A DNA stretch of 64,000 nucleotides from Ferruginibacter sp. HRS2-29 (lineage in GTDB: Bacteria; Bacteroidota; Bacteroidia; Chitinophagales; Chitinophagaceae). Below, in pieces: positions 16,209 to 25,050 of this stretch (position 1 is its first letter; every line of letters begins with the position of its first letter). The stretch spans positions 1 through 64,000 of the forward strand of contig NZ_RJUB01000136.1 in assembly GCF_024343615.1 (NCBI RefSeq), read 5' to 3'. The translations under genes were made by a program, and so were the position numbers. Under the pieces are notes generated by a model. It searched no databases. It worked only from the letters and a program-made list of their open reading frames with translations, and had not been told where the DNA came from.

Positions 16209-17282
16209 CTATAACCTGTAACAAACAGCGTTGATATTCATACCTGCCCCTACTGAAGCGAATAAGATCACATCGCCTTTTTCAAGTTTATGTTCGGGCA
16301 TTTCATTTTTCGTTACCAGGTCGTACAAGGTAGGAACCGTGGCTACACTGCTGTTGCCGAGTTTATGGATACTCATCGGCATGATGTCTTTTGGCGGAGG
16401 TGTGCTGCCGTATAATTTATACATCGCTTTGATGATCCCTTCGTCCATCTTTTCATTCGCCTGGTGAATGAAAACTTTTTTCAATACACTGATATCAACA
16501 CCTGCTTTATCCAGGCAATCTTTCATTGCCATCGGCACATGTTTCATGGCATATTCATATACTTTACGCCCCTTCATTTTTATATAACGGATGCGTGGGT
16601 CGCTATCAGGATAATTCGATTTGCCCATGAACAAATAATTCACTTCGTCGAGGCAATGCGCCTGTACGGAAGCAGAGAGTATCCCGCTTTCCGTTTCATC
16701 TTTTGCTTCCAGCACGCATGCCCCGGCTCCGTCAGAAAATATCATGCTGTCGCGGTCGTAATCGTCGAGCACACGGCTGAGTGTTTCTGTTCCTATTACC
16801 AGACATTTTTTTGCGATGCCTGCTTTAAAGAATGCATCCGCCTGTATCACTCCCTGTATCCACCCCGGGCAGCCGAACAGGATATCGTACGGCACGCAAT
16901 TCGGATTTTTGATATTCAAAGCATGTTTGATCCTCGATGCCAGTGCCGGCATCACATCCGTCTGGATCGTATGTTTTATGACGTTACCAAAATTATGAGC
17001 CACGATGATCTGGTCTAAAGTTTCCGGGTCGCAGCCGGCATCTTCGAGTGCTATCCTTGCGGCAATAGCTCCCATATCAGATGCATCCATAGTGGCGGTG
17101 GCATAACGCCTTTCGGCGATACCGGTGATCTGTTCGAATTTATTTACCACTTCCGTCGGATCCGTTTCGATCCGCACATTATCCTCCGCATAAAAATTAT
17201 GAATGGTGAAATCTTTATTCGTTTTTATTATCGGCGGAACAAAACTTCCCGTACCGGTTATTACTGCTCTTATTGATGACAT
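16209..17282 (-). CDS. 3-oxoacyl-ACP synthase III (KASIII/FabH-like) family protein
   Basis: A 357-residue thiolase-fold condensing enzyme. The catalytic triad of KASIII is intact: Cys138 in DILFGCPGWIQG, His273 in VFIHQANEKMD and Asn310 in HKLGNSSVATVP. The protein is longer than E. coli FabH and carries an extra N-terminal NFYAEDNVRIETDPTEV segment, as in the FabH-like subgroup linked to flexirubin, ketide or hydrocarbon pathways in Bacteroidota. The exact acyl substrate is not readable, and I do not call it the housekeeping FabH. It is followed 40 bases upstream on the same strand by an ICMT-like methyltransferase gene, probably in the same operon. Confidence 0.85.
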   Translation of the reverse strand: MSSIRAVITGTGSFVPPIIKTNKDFTIHNFYAEDNVRIETDPTEVVNKFEQITGIAERRYATATMDASDMGAIAARIALEDAGCDPETLDQIIVAHNFGNVIKHTIQTDVMPALASRIKHALNIKNPNCVPYDILFGCPGWIQGVIQADAFFKAGIAKKCLVIGTETLSRVLDDYDRDSMIFSDGAGACVLEAKDETESGILSASVQAHCLDEVNYLFMGKSNYPDSDPRIRYIKMKGRKVYEYAMKHVPMAMKDCLDKAGVDISVLKKVFIHQANEKMDEGIIKAMYKLYGSTPPPKDIMPMSIHKLGNSSVATVPTLYDLVTKNEMPEHKLEKGDVILFASVGAGMNINAVCYRL

Positions 17283-17322
17283 ATCGCGTGATTTAAAGAT
17301 TAAAATTAAATTATAAAGTGCA

Positions 17323-17916
17323 TTAACCGGATACTTTTTTCTTCAAACCCGGTATCAGCATGGCCGTTCGCTTTTGATAATTCCTGTAGTAATCTCCGAA
17401 CTTATCCACGAGTTTAAGTTCTTCAAAGTAGATGCCAATTACTGTGTAAACAATGATGATAACAGCAGCGAGCACATTAGACACGAAAGGAAAATAGCCG
17501 GCTATGGCAATAATGAACAGGAATGTAGCGAGATAGAGTGGGTGACGTACATAACGATGTATGCCTGATATTTCCAGCTTTTCGCGTTGGCCATTCAACC
17601 GGATACCACTCATTTGCCGGAAATATTTCATTACACATATGGTCATACCCGAAAGGCCCGTAGCCAGCAAAATACCCAAAATAATATATGCGGCCATACC
17701 GGGTGTGTAAATACGAGGGCTTTTGATGGTGACCAAAAAACAGATCATGCAGATGAGCCCTGCCAGGGCGAACAGGTTATAAGCCAGCCGATACGCACGA
17801 TCCGACAACCTCAATTTCTTCTTTAGGACATTCCTGACCGCCGTTGCAGCCAGGGCGCTATGCAAAAAACAATAGGTTATCAGCAACAGACAAAATATGA
17901 TATGATCACTTACCAC
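17323..17916 (-). CDS. Isoprenylcysteine carboxyl methyltransferase-like membrane protein
   Basis: A 197-residue membrane protein with five or six helices. The C-terminal ICMT/PEMT signature is present: GIHRYVRHPLYLATFLF, then EELKLVDKFGDYYRNYQKRTAMLIP, forming the SAM-binding pocket at the membrane face. Bacterial members methylate small or lipid acceptors that are mostly unknown. The start is GTG at 17916. The gene precedes the KASIII-like gene by 40 bases on the same strand, suggesting joint action on a polyketide- or lipid-like product (inference). It is divergent from cspA. Confidence 0.8.
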   Translation of the reverse strand: MVSDHIIFCLLLITYCFLHSALAATAVRNVLKKKLRLSDRAYRLAYNLFALAGLICMICFLVTIKSPRIYTPGMAAYIILGILLATGLSGMTICVMKYFRQMSGIRLNGQREKLEISGIHRYVRHPLYLATFLFIIAIAGYFPFVSNVLAAVIIIVYTVIGIYFEELKLVDKFGDYYRNYQKRTAMLIPGLKKKVSG

Positions 17917-17990
17917 GTTGATACTAAGTTACCTATAAGAATCCGGCTGTAAGAAAATAAGTTTTTGCCGGCTTTAATCAATAAAACTCA

Positions 17991-17998
17991 TATATTTG
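17991..17998 (+). promoter_or_regulatory. cspA promoter -7 box TATATTTG
   Basis: TATATTTG is the Bacteroidota consensus; TTTG at 17964-17967 is a possible -33 element 23 bases upstream. The leader would be only about 20 bases, so no long cold-box leader is present. Confidence 0.65.
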
Positions 17999-18026
17999 CA
18001 CATTATTAATACAATACAAATTTAAA

Positions 18027-18230
18027 ATGGACACTAAAAATCAAGGTACCGTTAAGTTTTTCAACTCTGAAAAAGGTTTCGGCTTCATTAAACATGACGA
18101 TTCTGACAAAGAAACTTTCGTACATGTAAGCGGACTTATCAACGACATCAAAGAAGGTGATAAAGTTGAATTCGAACTGCAGAATGGTAAAAAAGGAATG
18201 AATGCTGTTAATGTAACAGTTGTAGGATAA
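18027..18230 (+). CDS. cspA: Cold shock protein (CspA family)
   Basis: A 67-residue single cold-shock domain that binds single-stranded RNA and DNA as a chaperone. RNP1 is KGFGFI (residues 16-21) and RNP2 is FVHVS (31-35). The order GTVKFFNSEKGFGFI...FVHVSGLI...GDKVEFEL is canonical. The protein is acidic and Lys-rich, as usual. The gene has its own promoter and terminator. The short predicted leader suggests constitutive or growth-phase expression rather than E. coli-like cold-box control (inference). Confidence 0.95.
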   Translation: MDTKNQGTVKFFNSEKGFGFIKHDDSDKETFVHVSGLINDIKEGDKVEFELQNGKKGMNAVNVTVVG

Positions 18231-18255
18231 ATGTAAAATCATTTAAATTTCTTAA

Positions 18256-18288
18256 GGGTTACTGGTAAAACAGTAACCCATTTTTTTT
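18256..18288 (+). terminator. cspA terminator
   Basis: A 9-bp perfect stem (GGGTTACTG / CAGTAACCC) and 6-base loop are followed by eight T residues. Confidence 0.9.
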
Positions 18289-18361
18289 ATCCATATACTA
18301 ACAAATTATTCATTTCCATAGCTGTATTTTCTGTTACATTTACAAAAAATAAATTTTACAT

Positions 18362-19189
18362 ATGAAGCAATATTTACTGGTATCATGCCTTCTTTTATCC
18401 GCTGCCGCTAATGCGCAAAACAACAACGCGGCCATTCTTAAAAAGGGACAGGAACTCACGATCGTTACGGCCAACAAAATGACGATCGACATGATGATGC
18501 CGATGACCAACAACAGCACCAGCACTTATAAAATAAAAGTACTGGAGGCCGATGCAAAAAATTATACCGTAACAAGCACATTGAGCAAACTGGTGGTAGA
18601 TGGCAGCATGATGGGACAAACCATCGCTTTTGACTCAGATAAAAAAGAAGACAGGGAATCAGATAACGGGAAAGAATTTGCTTCTTCACTCGACAAAACC
18701 GATACTTTACTGATTGATATAAAAACAGGTGAAGCGAAAGACCTCAGCCCCGAAAGAAATGCAGGGTCAAACCCTGGTGATGGTTTACAGGGTATGATCA
18801 CCGGGGCTGCGCAAAACACCGGTGCTGCCACCGTATCGAGTATATTCTTTGTGATACCTGGTGAAGTGAAAGCAGGTGCCACCTGGACTGACAGCTCTGC
18901 TATAGAAGGGATCAAGACCATCAATACCTATAAGATCGAGAAGATCGATAATGGGGTTGCTACCATCTCAACTGTGGGCTCCGCCAACGGAAGTTCCAAT
19001 ATGGAAGCACAAGGCCAGTCGATGGAAATGAAGATGAAAACTACCACTACAGGCACCATCACTGTAGATACCAAAACCAGCCTGGTGAAAAAAAGAAGTA
19101 ATGCTGCCAACATCGAAGGGTCGATGAATGCAATGGGACAGGATATACCATTTACAAGCAAGACTACGATTGAATCTACCTATCAGTAA
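18362..19189 (+). CDS. Exported protein, DUF6263-like
   Basis: 275 residues with a signal peptide ending at AAANAQ. The mature part is Thr/Ser/Met-rich and repetitive, with two similar halves (KGQELTIVTANKM and KIEKIDNGVATISTVG). It also has a segment FFVIPGEVKAGATWTDSS typical of the DUF6263-like exported proteins of Bacteroidota. No lipobox or sorting domain is present, so it is probably periplasmic. Function unknown; the family name is from recall and could be wrong. It is terminated by the long bidirectional hairpin shared with the convergent fibre gene. Confidence 0.6.
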   Translation: MKQYLLVSCLLLSAAANAQNNNAAILKKGQELTIVTANKMTIDMMMPMTNNSTSTYKIKVLEADAKNYTVTSTLSKLVVDGSMMGQTIAFDSDKKEDRESDNGKEFASSLDKTDTLLIDIKTGEAKDLSPERNAGSNPGDGLQGMITGAAQNTGAATVSSIFFVIPGEVKAGATWTDSSAIEGIKTINTYKIEKIDNGVATISTVGSANGSSNMEAQGQSMEMKMKTTTTGTITVDTKTSLVKKRSNAANIEGSMNAMGQDIPFTSKTTIESTYQ

Positions 19190-19200
19190 TAATTTTGTGA

Positions 19201-19248
19201 CCATAAATAAACAAGCCCCGGATAATTCCTGGGCTTGTTTATTTATGG
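19201..19248. terminator. Bidirectional terminator between convergent genes
   Basis: Arms of 18 perfect base pairs (19201-19218 and 19231-19248; core AACAAGCCC / GGGCTTGTT) enclose a 12-base loop. A/T runs on both sides make it usable from either direction. It sits between convergent genes ending at 19189 and 19257. Confidence 0.85.
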
Positions 19249-19256
19249 CCGTATTG

Positions 19257-20774
19257 CTATTTTATTGTTTTAATCTCAGCACCACCAGCAGTCGTTGAGG
19301 AAGGAGTATTATCTTTTGCCGAACTAGTTGTTTTTGCAGCTCCCGGTTTGGTGATGTTTTTGTCATCAGCTGCCAATTTATCTTTTTGCAACGTAGCTTT
19401 ATTCGGCCGTGTCAGGTAATCGATGCTCTTTTCGTCGGGCAATCCCCACTCTTTAGCATGCAGGTAATAACCTTTGAATTCTTTTTCTTTTTCTACTTCC
19501 GGAACAACCCTGTGCGCATTGGCAAATTTATCCTGCCGCACACCGGTCACTTCCCAGCTTACTTCGATATTCGGCTTGTCCGTCATGATCACAAATGTAT
19601 TGCCCGTAATTTTTTTGGCAATACGCACCTGCACGAATTGTGTTTCATCAATGATGGTTAACTGGTATTTGAAATCTTTGTTTTCCGCTTCAAAGTAGGA
19701 AGGCAGCGTTACTACAGCTTTTCCCTGTGCATCGGTAGTTACATTGCCATTGTAAATGTTCATCATGTCGGGACTTTCCACAAAAGAATGATAGAGGTAT
19801 TTATTGGCGGGGTCGAGCGGATGATCGATCTTGAACGTACCCGAGCCTTTTGCAATAGATCCGGTTACCTGCACATTACCCGAAAAATAACCCGCATAGT
19901 TCGTGGCGGCTCCTGTAGCAAATCCATACACACCGTACCGCGCTGTTGGCACTGCAGCGCCACCAATGGTATTGGCATATCCATATACGCCATAAGAGTT
20001 TCCTCCACCGGTTGTTGCTGCAAAAAAAGCATTCTTATTATATCCCGCAACACCGATACCATTAACAGACACCCCCTGCACGCCTGCTGTGTTAGCCGAT
20101 CCATATACGCCCAGGTCCTGATTGCCCAACGCAAATACGGCATTTGCCTGCTGGTTATTAATCCCATTATAGCCGATACCCTGGATACCTGTGCCATAGT
20201 TGCTCGTATTGTATTCTCCCTGCAGTGCGCCTTTCAGGCAGCCTTGCGCTGTATAGGAATATGCCATGATAGCGGCGAAAGTGTCGACAGCCGGTACAGG
20301 CGTTGCCGGTTGAACTACATGCAACCTTCCAAAAGGAGTAGTTGTACCAAAACCAGAAGCACCATTATTGACGATGATACCTCGTGCGCCAGATCCACCA
20401 TCGAAAAACCCGCCGGCTCCGGATCCGGTAGAAACGCCCCAAACCCCATAACCTCCCCCGCTGTTTACCCCCGTAACACCACCATAGCCCCCTGAAGTAA
20501 GGCCATAAATACCACTCTGCGACTCGCTTACGCCCAATAATCCAATACCTGTAGTGGAAGTGCCGTAGATAGTTGCACTGGTGATAACGGTTGTAGGCGG
20601 CAGTGCAGTTAAAACACCAAACAAGGTATTCCGTTTGGCAGCAGCACCTGTGTCGATCACATGCAGCCTGTATTCGGGATTTATAGTTCCGATACCGGTA
20701 TTGCCGGTTTGTGCATTGACAGTAAATAAATATGAGGAAAGAAAAAACGCTCCGATGGTAAATAAGAATTTCAT
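19257..20774 (-). CDS. Secreted fibre-like protein with Gly-rich repeats
   Basis: 505 residues with a signal peptide (to VNAQ). The mature start GNTGIGTINPEYRLHVIDTG is the typical opening of Bacteroidota tail-fibre-like surface proteins. Residues about 60-310 are Gly/Tyr-rich, imperfect 10-15-residue repeats (GIYGLTSGGYGG, GVYGYANTIGG, GVYGFATGA), predicted to form a trimeric beta-helical stalk. A conserved region follows with FKIDHPLDPANKYLYHSFVE, then a Lys/Ser/Thr-rich low-complexity tail. No T9SS domain is seen. No phage genes are adjacent, so a cell-surface role is more likely than a virion part. Function unknown. Confidence 0.7.
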   Translation of the reverse strand: MKFLFTIGAFFLSSYLFTVNAQTGNTGIGTINPEYRLHVIDTGAAAKRNTLFGVLTALPPTTVITSATIYGTSTTGIGLLGVSESQSGIYGLTSGGYGGVTGVNSGGGYGVWGVSTGSGAGGFFDGGSGARGIIVNNGASGFGTTTPFGRLHVVQPATPVPAVDTFAAIMAYSYTAQGCLKGALQGEYNTSNYGTGIQGIGYNGINNQQANAVFALGNQDLGVYGSANTAGVQGVSVNGIGVAGYNKNAFFAATTGGGNSYGVYGYANTIGGAAVPTARYGVYGFATGAATNYAGYFSGNVQVTGSIAKGSGTFKIDHPLDPANKYLYHSFVESPDMMNIYNGNVTTDAQGKAVVTLPSYFEAENKDFKYQLTIIDETQFVQVRIAKKITGNTFVIMTDKPNIEVSWEVTGVRQDKFANAHRVVPEVEKEKEFKGYYLHAKEWGLPDEKSIDYLTRPNKATLQKDKLAADDKNITKPGAAKTTSSAKDNTPSSTTAGGAEIKTIK

Positions 20775-20850
20775 TTATTATTATTTTGATTTTACGATGA
20801 AGATCCGGCGCGTAAGATAAAATAATAAATATCCTTGTCCAATCCCCCTT

Positions 20851-22065
20851 TTAGGTTAGATTTTTCCTGCGTTGAAGCAAATAGAAACCGCCCGCGGCCA
20901 CCAGGCATAAGATAAACACAAGCGTCCACAGGCTTGTGAACCCGAATTTTTCTGCATACACACCGCCCGTGCTGCTGCCAATGACTTGTGCAAGGCTCCA
21001 CGACATCGTATACATGCCTGCATACTGCCCCCTGTTTTTTTCCGTGCTCAGGGAAATATAATACGAGTTCATGAAAGGCATCGACAACATTTCAGAAAAA
21101 GTGATCACCACTGTTGAAATAAGCGCTACCAGCAAACCACTCGACAATGGTATATTAAGGAGCAGGAACGAAAGCCCCATCAACACAGAGCCGTAACTCA
21201 TCAGTAAAAGATATGGCCGCCTTCCTTCAAGCTTGAAGACCAGCACCATTTCGATCACAGCGATGATGATCCCGTTGACCGACATCACCACCCCGATCCA
21301 GAATTCATCCAGTTTTAACCCGTCTTTAAAAAAAATAGGAATGGTAGTAAACAACTGGAAGAAACAGATGGCAAACACTAATTGAAAAAAGAGAAACCAC
21401 AAGAAATTTTTATCTGTATAAGCAGACTTCGTCGATTTCACTTCTGTTTTGGAAGTGATCGTTGAATGCTGTTGCTTCAGTGTTACTTTCGGTAAAATGA
21501 GCAACAGCAAAAATGCCGCGGAAATATTGGTAAAGCCATCTACCCAAAACAGCAGATGATAATTGATGGAAGCCAGGAAACCGCCCAAAGCAATCCCTAC
21601 ACCAAACCCGAGATTAATGGCAAGACGGACCAATGCAAAAGACTGGGTACGGTTTTGCGGTGTACTATAATAGGCTATGGCAGAGGAATTGGCCGGCCTG
21701 AAACTTTCATTCACCATCGCTAACGCGAACGTACAAACGCAAATAGACAGGAACGAATCCATTAGCCCGAGCACCATGAACAATATCCCCCCGAGAAAGA
21801 GTGCGCCAAACTGGACATAATAAAACCCGAACTTATCGGCAAGCTTTCCTCCTCCCAGTGCTCCAAGAACAGAACCTACTCCATACACTGCCACCACAAA
21901 TCCCCCTTGCTCGATGCTATATCCACGATGTTTGCAATACAGGGTCATAAATGCCAATACCATGGTGCCGCTCCTGTTGATAAGCATGACAATGCTGAGC
22001 AGCCACATTTTCCTCGTAAGTCCGCTGTATGCCTGTTTGTATAAATTTGCTGTAGCTGCAATCAT
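20851..22065 (-). CDS. MFS transporter
   Basis: A 404-residue, 12-helix major facilitator. Helix 1 starts near residue 19 (MWLLSIVMLINRSGTMVLAF). Motif A appears as GGKLADKFGFYY in loop 2-3, and there is a cytoplasmic linker with LPKVTLKQQHSTITSKTEVKS near residue 190-210. It resembles proton-coupled drug/metabolite exporters, and the substrate is unknown. It follows the thioesterase gene with an 11-base gap on the same strand, so they are probably co-transcribed. It could export or import the product of that enzyme (inference). Confidence 0.85.
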   Translation of the reverse strand: MIAATANLYKQAYSGLTRKMWLLSIVMLINRSGTMVLAFMTLYCKHRGYSIEQGGFVVAVYGVGSVLGALGGGKLADKFGFYYVQFGALFLGGILFMVLGLMDSFLSICVCTFALAMVNESFRPANSSAIAYYSTPQNRTQSFALVRLAINLGFGVGIALGGFLASINYHLLFWVDGFTNISAAFLLLLILPKVTLKQQHSTITSKTEVKSTKSAYTDKNFLWFLFFQLVFAICFFQLFTTIPIFFKDGLKLDEFWIGVVMSVNGIIIAVIEMVLVFKLEGRRPYLLLMSYGSVLMGLSFLLLNIPLSSGLLVALISTVVITFSEMLSMPFMNSYYISLSTEKNRGQYAGMYTMSWSLAQVIGSSTGGVYAEKFGFTSLWTLVFILCLVAAGGFYLLQRRKNLT

Positions 22066-22076
22066 TGTTCTGGATT

Positions 22077-22508
22077 CTAAATAATCATAAAGTCATCAGT
22101 CCTTGGTGCTGCTTCAAACACCATTTTCATTTCTTCCGGTGGCACTGCAAGTTTCCGCAAAGCGGTATTCATCCATGCACCATCTACGGTGATGACGGCC
22201 GCCAGTGTTTCGGCATCCCGCCATAATTCATGTACCATCGACCAGCGGCTGTAATCTGCCGTCACACTTTTCACTTTCAGGTTGATCCGCACCTCATCGC
22301 CATATCGTATTTCCTTCCTGAACACCGCTTCTTCCCTGAATAAGATCGGGCCTATCTGGTACTTCATCATCACCGGCATCCCGAACCCATGTTCGGTAAG
22401 AAATGCCATCCGGCAATTGGCAGCAAAATCATAATATTTGGAATGCAGCACATGAAAATTGGGATCCAGGTCGGACCAACGCAGCTCTACTTTCTTTTCA
22501 AATTCCAT
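22077..22508 (-). CDS. Acyl-CoA thioesterase family (4HBT hotdog fold)
   Basis: 143 residues with the 4HBT-type hotdog pattern: VELRWSDLDPNFHVLHSKYYDFA, with Asp and His in the usual catalytic helix region, then strands ending at LAAVITVDGAWMN. The family hydrolyses acyl-CoA or acyl-ACP thioesters; chain specificity is unknown. The open frame reaches 22568, but the 20 upstream residues lie across the terminator hairpin of the phosphorylase gene. MEFEKKVELRWSD at 22508 is therefore the start. It is first in a two-gene unit with the MFS gene. Confidence 0.8.
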   Translation of the reverse strand: MEFEKKVELRWSDLDPNFHVLHSKYYDFAANCRMAFLTEHGFGMPVMMKYQIGPILFREEAVFRKEIRYGDEVRINLKVKSVTADYSRWSMVHELWRDAETLAAVITVDGAWMNTALRKLAVPPEEMKMVFEAAPRTDDFMII

Positions 22509-22520
22509 TATTAGTATTTT

Positions 22521-22565
22521 AATAAATAAAAAAGATCCTTTCCGCAACCAATCGAAAAGGATCTT
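22521..22565 (-). terminator. Terminator of the alpha-glucan phosphorylase gene
   Basis: A 10-bp perfect stem (AAGATCCTTT / AAAGGATCTT) with a 14-base loop. On the minus strand it is followed by a T-rich run (complement of 22521-22531). It lies between the phosphorylase stop and the thioesterase start, so the latter must have its own promoter. Confidence 0.8.
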
Positions 22566-22584
22566 CAAAATTTTTTATAAATCA

Positions 22585-24237
22585 TCATTTATATAAAATC
22601 TCATAATACTCTTTCGCCATGCGGTTGCTGTCAAACTGCCAACGTACGTCCCTCATGCCATTCTTCACAATGTCGCGCCATACATGCTGATTGTCATAAT
22701 ATAAAGGTAGAATTTGATTCTCCAGGATCTCGTATAATTTTTCGAGGTCGTATTGGTCCTGCTCGTGAACGCTTACATTTTCATAGTCGATCGGCGGAAC
22801 CACAAAGCCGTTGTTGCCATGGTTGATGAATTCGCAGATCCAGCCATCGTTGGTACTGAAATTCACGGAGCCATTCATCGCGGCAGTCATACCACTGGTT
22901 CCACTGGCTTCCCTTGGTACACGTGGATTATTCAGCCACACGTCCGAAGCCTGCTTCAGGCGCTTGCTGAGATCCAGTTCGTAACCTGTGCAAACGGCTA
23001 CGTTCGGGTAACGTTTGCTAAGATCTACCAGGTGATTGAAATCACTGATAGCAGGATAATCAACAGGATAAGGCTTTCCGGCCCATACGATCTGCACCGG
23101 GTAGCGGGTATTGCCCAGCAATGCATTGAAACGTTCGATATTTTCTGTAAGTAACGCGGCCCTTTTATAACCGGCAAACCTGCGTGCCCACACGATCGTG
23201 AGAACATCAGGGTTCAACAATTTTCCCGTCTGATCGGCAATGATATCGAATGCACGTTTTTTCAGGTATCTTTTACGATCGATGAACCCATCTTCATTAT
23301 TTTCATCGGCAAAACGGTACAATTGTTTATCAGCCCAGTATTGCCAGTTCTGCGCATTGGTGATCGCTTTGATCTCACAAATACCGCTGTACTTGCTCCA
23401 CATCTTACGGCTCACTTCGCCATGGAGCTGGCTTACACCATTGGCGAGATGTGCAAAACGTAATGCCGCCAATGAATGATTGAACTGATCGTCATTAATA
23501 CCGGTGATCTTACGCACTTCTTCCAGTGGCACACCACAGAAATAACTCATTTTATCGCAGAGGTAAATATCATGCTTTTCATTACCCGCTTCTTCAGGGG
23601 TATGTGTAGTGAACACCATCCTTCTCTTCACGTCTTCCACATTCCCGAATTTTTTGTACAGGTAAAATGCAGAGCTGATCGCATGTGCTTCATTGAGGTG
23701 ATACAACTCAGGATTGTAATTCAGCAGATCGATCAGTTTGGCACCACCAACTCCCAGCAGGATGAACTGCGCTACTTTAGTAGCTACGTTGGCATCGTAC
23801 AGGCGATGAGTAATGGTTTGCGACATGTGGTCATTTTCCGGAAGATCGGTCGTCAGCAAAAATAAAGGCGCCGATTTGAAGGTTTCCGGATTAAGGTACA
23901 ATGCTTTCACCCAAACGGCATGTCCGTGAATATCGATCTGGTATTTGATACCTGTATCTTCCAGGTAATTGTATATTTTTTCGTTCCATTGTACCTGCAG
24001 GGTCTGATCAGAATTACGGGCCTGGTCGTAATACCCGTATTTCCACAATATGCCGATACCGATCAGGTTTTGCCTTAACTCATAAGCGCTTCTGAGGTGA
24101 GAACCGCTGAGATACCCCAACCCGCCACTGTAAATTTTCAATGGCTGCTTGATTGCAAACTCCATAGAAAAATAAGCAACTTTTTTCGCATAAGCCGGAT
24201 CAACCGAATAAGGCACCTGAAATTGAGAAAAATTCAT
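22585..24237 (-). CDS. Alpha-glucan phosphorylase-like protein (short GT35 type), PLP lysine replaced
   Basis: 550 residues, the short bacterial/archaeal alpha-glucan phosphorylase form. Visible blocks are VAYFSMEFAIKQPLKIYSGGLGYLSG, YHLNEAHAISSAF, TTHTPEEAGNEKHD, VWARRFAGYKR and NNPRVPREASGTSGM. Glycogen phosphorylases cleave glucans with phosphate using PLP bound to a lysine in EASGT(G/S)xMK. Here the motif reads EASGTSGMTAAMNG, so the lysine position is Thr451 (codon ACT at 22885-22887, minus strand). Either the enzyme binds PLP differently or it is no longer a phosphorylase. I recall similar sequences in other Bacteroidota, so this may be a subfamily trait. Single gene, divergent from mntR. 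Confidence 0.8.
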   Translation of the reverse strand: MNFSQFQVPYSVDPAYAKKVAYFSMEFAIKQPLKIYSGGLGYLSGSHLRSAYELRQNLIGIGILWKYGYYDQARNSDQTLQVQWNEKIYNYLEDTGIKYQIDIHGHAVWVKALYLNPETFKSAPLFLLTTDLPENDHMSQTITHRLYDANVATKVAQFILLGVGGAKLIDLLNYNPELYHLNEAHAISSAFYLYKKFGNVEDVKRRMVFTTHTPEEAGNEKHDIYLCDKMSYFCGVPLEEVRKITGINDDQFNHSLAALRFAHLANGVSQLHGEVSRKMWSKYSGICEIKAITNAQNWQYWADKQLYRFADENNEDGFIDRKRYLKKRAFDIIADQTGKLLNPDVLTIVWARRFAGYKRAALLTENIERFNALLGNTRYPVQIVWAGKPYPVDYPAISDFNHLVDLSKRYPNVAVCTGYELDLSKRLKQASDVWLNNPRVPREASGTSGMTAAMNGSVNFSTNDGWICEFINHGNNGFVVPPIDYENVSVHEQDQYDLEKLYEILENQILPLYYDNQHVWRDIVKNGMRDVRWQFDSNRMAKEYYEILYK

Positions 24238-24361
24238 ACTAGTTAATATTGATTTGGCTGCAATATAAAACGTTTTTGCATTTTTAGGTAATAAAAAGGC
24301 AAACGTGTAAAAATTACACGAAACAAGCCTTATCCATAATTTTTATTTACGAAAAATAATT

Positions 24362-24377
24362 TTTAGATTTGTCTAAA
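24362..24377. promoter_or_regulatory. MntR/DtxR-type operator overlapping the mntR -7 box
   Basis: TTTAGA-TTTG-TCTAAA is a perfect 6-bp inverted repeat with a 4-base centre, similar in form to DtxR/MntR-family operators. It contains the -7 box TAGATTTG (24364-24371, exact TAnnTTTG), 22 bases before the mntR ATG. Bound repressor would block the promoter, predicting autorepression of mntR and the Nramp gene. Confidence 0.65.
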
Positions 24378-24393
24378 TATTTAGTTTAAACCA

Positions 24394-25050
24394 ATGAAAT
24401 TTACGGAAGCCGAAGAGAACTACATCAAAAGCATATACCACCTGCAGATAACTCATGAAAAAGTATCTGCTACCCTGCTTTCCGCCGCGGTGAATACCAG
24501 GGCCGCCTCCGTAACGGATATGCTCAAGAAGCTCCAGTTGAAAAAGCTGGTGAATTATAAACCGTATCAAAGTTTCACCCTCACGGATAAAGGCGTGAAG
24601 ACAGCTTTGGAGATCATCCGCAAGCATCGCCTGTGGGAATTTTTTCTCGTCAGCAAACTGGGATTCAACTGGGATGAAGTACACGATATTGCTGAAGAAC
24701 TGGAACATATCAGCAGCAAGGAATTGATCACGAGGCTGGATAACTACCTCGGCAATCCTTCTTTTGATCCGCACGGCGATCCTATACCTGATAAGAACGG
24801 AAGGATAAAACAACTCAAACAAAAAAATCTTATCGAAACGCCATTAAAAAAGATGGCTACCGTTTCCTCCATCAGGGACCAGAGCAATGAGATGCTGGAG
24901 TTGCTCAAACATTACAACATCAGCATCGGAACAAGGCTCAGGATCAACAAACGTTTTGAGTTTGACGGATCTGTAGAAATTAAAATGGAGAAAGTGCCTG
25001 CCGCCATTCTGAGCGAACAGGTTGCAAAAAATATATTCTGTACGATATGA
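24394..25050 (+). CDS. mntR: Metal-dependent transcriptional regulator, DtxR/MntR family
   Basis: 218 residues in the usual order: N-terminal winged helix (KFTEAEENYIKSIYHLQ, then AASVTDMLKKLQLKKLVNY), the metal-binding/dimerisation domain with IRKHRLWEFFL and EELEHISSKELITRLDNYLG (His/Glu metal ligands), NPSFDPHGDPIP, and a C-terminal FeoA/SH3-like domain. Such proteins repress metal importers when Mn2+ or Fe2+ is bound. The adjacent Nramp gene overlaps its stop by four bases (ATGA), and an inverted repeat covers its promoter, both supporting manganese homeostasis. The Mn versus Fe choice is inferred. Confidence 0.9.
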   Translation: MKFTEAEENYIKSIYHLQITHEKVSATLLSAAVNTRAASVTDMLKKLQLKKLVNYKPYQSFTLTDKGVKTALEIIRKHRLWEFFLVSKLGFNWDEVHDIAEELEHISSKELITRLDNYLGNPSFDPHGDPIPDKNGRIKQLKQKNLIETPLKKMATVSSIRDQSNEMLELLKHYNISIGTRLRINKRFEFDGSVEIKMEKVPAAILSEQVAKNIFCTI

